Shown piece by piece: positions 41,435-45,171 of a stretch of 45,171 nt of DNA. Source of the stretch: Methanoregula sp. (lineage in GTDB: Archaea > Halobacteriota > Methanomicrobia > Methanomicrobiales > Methanospirillaceae); assembly GCA_026394695.1 (NCBI GenBank), contig JAPKXT010000211.1:1-45171 (forward strand), written 5' to 3'. The notes under the pieces are model-generated. The model did not search any database and was not told the origin of the DNA. It saw only the letters and a program-made list of their open reading frames with translations. The position numbers were made by a program, and so were the translations under genes. Positions within the stretch are counted from its first letter, which is position 1. Each line of letters opens with the position of its first letter.

Positions 41435-42448
41435 TTATCCGCAGCCTCCCGCAGAAGCTGCCTGCTGGCTGGAGGAAAGGGTTGTCCCGCATTCGGTCGG
41501 GGTAATATCGAAGCTGTTGCAGATTGCCTGCTTGTATGCTTCCGGTGTGCGGGCTCCGGGATATTTCACACCATTGATAAGCAGTGTTGGGGATGCGGTT
41601 GCTCCATTCTGGTTTGATCTCGTCTCATCTGCCCTGAGCAGGTCAAGCCCGGCGGAACCGGTCGCACAGGACTCGATTGCTGCCGTATCGATTCCCAGAC
41701 CCGAAGTAGTGTTTCTCCAGCATGCATTCAGGCTGGTGGAATTTTGTGAGAGCGGATAACACCGGGCGTCAAAACCACTTAGGTAATCCCAGAACTTTTG
41801 TGGATAATTCTTCTGGATGCATATCTGCCGAAGATCTTCCTGTGCTTCGGATAATCCATGCAGTGACTGGACCGAATCAACCGTTGAGCCACCGACTGTC
41901 GTAATGTACAGCAACCGGATATCTGCTTTTGATCCAAGCAGGTCAACGACAGGTTTCATGGCACTCTCAGCCTGTGTACCATAAGGACAAAATGCCATTA
42001 CATAGAGATCAACAGACGGGCGGGCCGTCTTTACCGGTGAAGGTGTGGGGGTTGGTTTTTGTGTCTGCGCTGTACTGCCTGTGCTCCCGGTACTGGCCAT
42101 ATCGATACCATTTGTAAAGAGCATCGTACAGTCTTTTGTTGCATAAATTGTGACGTTCTGTGACTGGTATTTTCCATGGACCTCATACATTCCCCGGTTT
42201 TCCGATAATGACTGAAGGGAGATCGATGTACCGGGCTGGACCAGGTTTTCATTGGCATACATGATCACTTTCTCCCCGCATGACTGGAGGGAGACAGGTG
42301 CAGAAATCCCTGATTGTGATCCTGCCTGAAAATAGACAAGAAAAATAATGAGGACTACAACAAACCCGATTATCGCAACCATGGTTCCTTTCCCAAACAG
42401 AGCGCTGTTTTTTTGTGAATTTGAAGAAGGGGAAACTTCTCCTGACAT
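41435..42448 (-). CDS. Membrane-anchored thioredoxin-fold (DsbA-like) protein
   Basis: About 337 residues. A short polar cytoplasmic N-terminus precedes one membrane helix (MVAIIGFVVVLIIFLVYF), then a small domain with CGEKVIMYANENLV, a Ser/Thr/Pro linker (TQKPTPTPSP) and a thioredoxin-fold domain starting VDLYVMAFCPYGTQAESAM with cis-Pro region ASPTLLINGVKYPG. The usual CxxC is reduced to a single Cys (CPYG), but several other Cys are present (QICIQK, ARCYPL, NACW, ESCA, ICNSF, TECG, C-terminal GGCG). A role in thiol chemistry outside the membrane is inferred. Start ATG 42448; the upstream frame runs through the promoter. Confidence 0.82.
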   Translation of the reverse strand: MSGEVSPSSNSQKNSALFGKGTMVAIIGFVVVLIIFLVYFQAGSQSGISAPVSLQSCGEKVIMYANENLVQPGTSISLQSLSENRGMYEVHGKYQSQNVTIYATKDCTMLFTNGIDMASTGSTGSTAQTQKPTPTPSPVKTARPSVDLYVMAFCPYGTQAESAMKPVVDLLGSKADIRLLYITTVGGSTVDSVQSLHGLSEAQEDLRQICIQKNYPQKFWDYLSGFDARCYPLSQNSTSLNACWRNTTSGLGIDTAAIESCATGSAGLDLLRADETRSNQNGATASPTLLINGVKYPGARTPEAYKQAICNSFDITPTECGTTLSSSQQAASAGGCG

Positions 42449-42535
42449 CTTGTTGTCCGAATTTTGTCCTGTCAAGCCAATTACTCCGGTAATTTTCGTT
42501 TCTGATAATCGATGATAATTATTATTTCTGGTCTG

Positions 42536-42545
42536 TTTAAATTTT
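42536..42545 (-). promoter_or_regulatory. TATA box for the thioredoxin-fold gene
   Basis: AAATTTAAAC on the minus strand would start transcription near 42512, leaving a leader of about 65 bases before ATG 42448. This argues against the longer frame starting at 42556. Confidence 0.5.
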
Positions 42546-42708
42546 TTTGTCTTCACTACGTATTGTATTAACTGGATTTTGTGGTTTTTTAGCGGGTAGG
42601 GCAGATTTTAAAAAGAGTTGCAAAGAGGTATGCTGATCACCATATACCCGAGGATACATTGACCGCCACTGCCCCGACAAAGGGACTCCACTCGTATCTA
42701 CGCGGTTA

Positions 42709-43263
42709 TTAAACTATATACTTCAACAGGAGGTCCAGCGCTTCGAGGTCTTGTTTTCCCCCGCACTTCCGCACAATACCTGCATGATATCCGATCAGCC
42801 GTTTTAATTCCTGATCATGGTTCTCCTTATATCGCGTAGCATGCACCGTTGCATCGATAAGGTTGTTGAACCCCCGGTTCACCGGGTGGACCGACACCTC
42901 TTCAATAATCTCTTTTTCCAGCGTCAGCCTGACCATCATCGCGTCATGGGTCTTGTGCTCAACTGTTGCAGTGAAGGCTGCCCAGGCATCAGCACCGGAA
43001 AGCCTCTGCATGATCTTACCATTAACCGGTTCATCAATGAATGATTCATGGGGGAGATCTTCAAAAGCAGTCCTGACAAAGAGAACGGGATCATACACAT
43101 AGTTTGCAACAACCCAGCCATCCCGCTCAATATTCTCCGCCGTATGGCTTCCCGCAAACAAGACCATAGTCACACTACCGTTGCGGAGATGGATTCCCAT
43201 CGGTGCAGCGTTGAATGCCGTGGTGGCAATTATTTCGTTAATACCGTCTCTCAGGAGTCCCAT
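42709..43263 (-). CDS. DUF447 family protein
   Basis: About 184 residues. It begins MGLLRDGINEIIATTAFNAAPMGIHL and contains ADAWAAFTATVEHKTHDAMMVRL and the C-terminal VHPVNRGFNNLIDATVHATRY (each given here only in part), the pattern of the DUF447 family. Members have an FMN-binding split-barrel-like look, but the biochemical role is not established. The ATG at 43263 (or 43269) lies inside the end of the CitG-like gene, an overlap of 13 bases, so translation is coupled. Last gene of the marker 9-CitG-DUF447 cluster. Confidence 0.87.
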   Translation of the reverse strand: MGLLRDGINEIIATTAFNAAPMGIHLRNGSVTMVLFAGSHTAENIERDGWVVANYVYDPVLFVRTAFEDLPHESFIDEPVNGKIMQRLSGADAWAAFTATVEHKTHDAMMVRLTLEKEIIEEVSVHPVNRGFNNLIDATVHATRYKENHDQELKRLIGYHAGIVRKCGGKQDLEALDLLLKYIV

Positions 43264-44072
43264 GACCATCCTTCTTCCAGCGCGATAAACAGTGACGCAA
43301 TGAGGATATCTGCAATTGACCCCGGATTGATGTCGTGCGCAATACAATCGGCATCAAACTCTTCCAAAGAGTGTTTGCCGTCAATCACGTCCCGTGCATT
43401 GAGCATGACCTCATGAGCAACCGCCAGACCGTGTTTTTTGACGATGAACGTATCGGTTTCAGAAGCAAGGAGGGTGAGGAAGGTTTTGACAATTGCCTGA
43501 CGGCCCGGGCCATATTGTTTGAGAAGATCCGCTCCCCGCCGTGAAAGAGGGAATCCTGTTATCCATTCCCGGGCCACCATGTCATTTGCCGCTGAATGGC
43601 GCATCACGTCAAGCAGGGTCATCTCCCGGTCCCGGATTATCGTGAGGGTATGGAGGTCATGCACATCGAGATCATCCGTTGCATTCATCTTCACCGATGT
43701 CATGGCAAAAGCCTTGTAGAACGCAACTGCGTCCGATACATCTGTTTTTTCTACTGCAGACAAGGCACCCTCGATGCCTTTGCCATAAAGGAGGGGAATA
43801 AGGAGGATAAAGGCACCAAAATGGGTGTTTCCCCCTTCGTGGCAGTTGGTGTCACGGACGGCATGCTTGATTATCTCACCAATCCGCCCGACACCAGACT
43901 CTGCTTCTTCCAGTGCCGGACGGGCAAAGATAACAGACGCCAAAAAATGTTCAAGCCGGGTTTCAGGATAGTCATGACAACGGTCGACGTTCCCCGGTTT
44001 TGGGTAGGCGCAGACTTCCAGCATCATTGCAAGTTGTGCACGTTCAACAGCTCTCATCAGAAGGCACGTCAT
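43251..44072 (-). CDS. Triphosphoribosyl-dephospho-CoA synthase (CitG)-like protein
   Basis: A 273-residue helical protein of the CitG family: AQLAMMLEVCAYPKPGNVDR at the N-terminus, CHEGGNTHFGAFILLIPLL, and NATDDLDVHDLH. In bacteria CitG makes the precursor of the citrate lyase prosthetic group from ATP and dephospho-CoA. Methanogens of this type would not be expected to use citrate lyase, so the archaeal relatives probably transfer a ribosyl or phosphoribosyl unit in some other cofactor pathway; this is inference. Start ATG 44072 or 44057. It overlaps the genes on both sides, an operon with the marker 9 gene and DUF447. Confidence 0.88.
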   Translation of the reverse strand: MTCLLMRAVERAQLAMMLEVCAYPKPGNVDRCHDYPETRLEHFLASVIFARPALEEAESGVGRIGEIIKHAVRDTNCHEGGNTHFGAFILLIPLLYGKGIEGALSAVEKTDVSDAVAFYKAFAMTSVKMNATDDLDVHDLHTLTIIRDREMTLLDVMRHSAANDMVAREWITGFPLSRRGADLLKQYGPGRQAIVKTFLTLLASETDTFIVKKHGLAVAHEVMLNARDVIDGKHSLEEFDADCIAHDINPGSIADILIASLFIALEEGWSWDS

Positions 44073-45171
44073 GGAATACTCGGCTCATTATCGTATCTGA
44101 GAGATCGCGTTTCAGGCGCATATACTCTTTCTTTGAAAGTCCTTCCTGCTTCAGCGTCATATCACGGAACATGCAGGGAGAAGATGTCTTGCAGCACCAG
44201 GCAAGGCTCCCAAAACAGGTCTGGCTCCCGTTTTTGAGAGGGGTGTCTTTTACCACATCCAGTTTCAGGCGGATGTAATCTTCTTTTGGCATATTGATCC
44301 GGGAAAGCGTGGGGATCAGGGGGCATTCTTTGACGGGCATGCAGCAAAAGGTGAGGGCACGGATATCTCCTCCCCGGCACAACTGCTTGGGAGAGTTATA
44401 CCACCCATCTTCCATAGCATACCGGGTAATTGCGGCGTCAAGCCCGGAGAGAGTGCGGATATCAGATTTGCGCGCAAGTGACACCATATCTGCCCCATGT
44501 GAGAGCATATCGCGCATCCTTTCAAAGGTATTTATTGAGTTATTGGCAACCAGCACAAGCGGGCAGCTGTTCCGTATCTGCCGGAGTTTTGCAGCACCGA
44601 AATCCATGAGATCAATATGCAGGATATCGGCCCCGGCCCCCCAGAGTTTCCGGACTAAAAGGCGGTCATCTGCAGCAACACCGGCACGGATCTTCACGGA
44701 AACGGTGACGCCTTCGGATTTAAGCGCCCTGACAACAGCAAAAAGATCTGCGGGTTTTTTTAAGTAATGTTCCCCACACCCGGCAGCAATAATTGCCGGC
44801 TGGTGGCAATGGGCATCAACTTCGTATACAACGCTTTCTCCCAGCGATTGTGCAATGGCGCGGAATGAGTCAGGATTACTGCCCCGGAGGTTGAGTCCCA
44901 CTACTACCGGGCTCTTTTCCAAAAGTGCCACCTGTTTTTTGAGTTCTTCTACCGGATCGTCGTATAAAAATTCTTTGCGATTCCCCTCATCAGTGATAAC
45001 CTTTGCCGCATCCATGGTGGGTTGATCGATGGAGTACCCCCCGATAAATGCAGCGCCGGTGTGTTCGGCACGTTCAAGGACGTAGGCTGCATCAACTATT
45101 CCCGCCATGGATGCTATAGCCACGGGCGTCCTGACTATACGGTCATTAATGAGCAGACCAAAACGCTCGAA
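44044..45171 (-). CDS. Methanogenesis marker protein 9 (5' end outside window)
   Basis: The frame is open to the right edge, giving 375 codons; only the start is missing. The N-terminal two thirds form a TIM barrel like tRNA-dihydrouridine synthases (RIVRTPVAIASMAGIVDAAY, VVVGLNLRGSNPDS, VTVSVKIRAGV, DILHIDLMDFG, LVLVANNSINT). The C-terminal third is a cysteine-rich domain (FCCMPVKECPLIPTL, TCFGSLAWCCKTSSPCMFR) characteristic of the methanogenesis marker 9 family, found in genomes that encode methyl-coenzyme M reductase. Its reaction is unknown; a flavin and Fe-S role is plausible. It overlaps the CitG-like gene. Confidence 0.92.
   Translation of the reverse strand, partial: FERFGLLINDRIVRTPVAIASMAGIVDAAYVLERAEHTGAAFIGGYSIDQPTMDAAKVITDEGNRKEFLYDDPVEELKKQVALLEKSPVVVGLNLRGSNPDSFRAIAQSLGESVVYEVDAHCHQPAIIAAGCGEHYLKKPADLFAVVRALKSEGVTVSVKIRAGVAADDRLLVRKLWGAGADILHIDLMDFGAAKLRQIRNSCPLVLVANNSINTFERMRDMLSHGADMVSLARKSDIRTLSGLDAAITRYAMEDGWYNSPKQLCRGGDIRALTFCCMPVKECPLIPTLSRINMPKEDYIRLKLDVVKDTPLKNGSQTCFGSLAWCCKTSSPCMFRDMTLKQEGLSKKEYMRLKRDLSDTIMSRVFHDVPSDESC

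Noticed and set aside
42449..42556. N-terminal extension of the thioredoxin-fold protein from GTG 42556
   Set aside because: The extension overlaps the TATA box and would lie upstream of the inferred transcription start.
1..45171. CRISPR array, insertion sequence or prophage
   Set aside because: No evenly spaced identical repeats, transposase, integrase or phage gene was seen on either strand.

Overview
The window is a 45 kb piece of a euryarchaeal methanogen chromosome, most likely order Methanomicrobiales (Methanoregula-like); this placement is inferred from gene content and was not tested by a search. Support comes from a methanogenesis marker 9 protein at the right edge, archaeal informational genes (PCNA, primase large subunit PriL, Hef, S17e, Alba, archaeal-type glycyl-tRNA synthetase), the archaeosine enzyme RaSEA, CobY, a bacterial-type DNA gyrase, FtsZ with a ribbon-helix-helix partner, and several receiver/PAS histidine kinases of the 'RHDI.N.L' type. 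Promoters look archaeal (AT-rich TATA boxes about 25 nt from the inferred start) and GGAGGTGA-like ribosome binding sites are used. Gene density is high. I see no insertion sequence, phage, CRISPR array or rRNA.

Layout. 1-3.3 kb: 3' part of gyrB overlapping gyrA. 3.4-6.8 kb: YjbQ-family protein, small membrane protein, Fe-S aldo/keto reductase and a TerC-like membrane protein. 7.1-10.0 kb: two receiver-histidine kinase proteins in tandem, the first with an eroded ATP-binding domain. 10.4-15.1 kb: UPF0147 and p27-autoantigen-like small proteins from a shared divergent promoter, then a glyS-hef operon on the minus strand. 15.5-18.6 kb: Cmi4-like HTH protein, UPF0173 metallo-hydrolase, PEGA-domain surface protein and a small membrane protein. 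18.9-25.5 kb: PCNA and PriL (overlapping), ThiN, S17e, dapA-dapB, ferredoxin, asd and Alba, that is replication followed by the aspartate-to-lysine pathway. 25.6-31.7 kb: a run of minus-strand genes headed by an RHH regulator and ftsZ, followed by a long coiled-coil protein, small membrane proteins and a DUF373 membrane protein. 31.9-35.9 kb: cobD-cobY, archaeal ornithine cyclodeaminase and RaSEA. 35.9-39.4 kb: surface protein, tRNA-Ser(UGA), membrane protein and a hypC-hypA-hypE operon. 39.4-45.2 kb: a repeat-rich intergenic stretch, a membrane PAS histidine kinase, a membrane-anchored thioredoxin-fold protein, and a tight three-gene cluster (marker 9, CitG-like, DUF447).

Most genes are recognisable housekeeping or methanogen-core genes. 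The parts that most deserve a second look are: the cluster of TGTC(T/A)GA-type sites between the RHH-ftsZ promoter and its start codon; the uncharacterised minus-strand neighbourhood of ftsZ; the overlapping marker 9/CitG/DUF447 cluster; the degenerate kinase at 7.1 kb; and several unexplained inverted and direct repeats in intergenic DNA (17.1, 27.9/28.2, 30.0, 39.4-39.7 kb).
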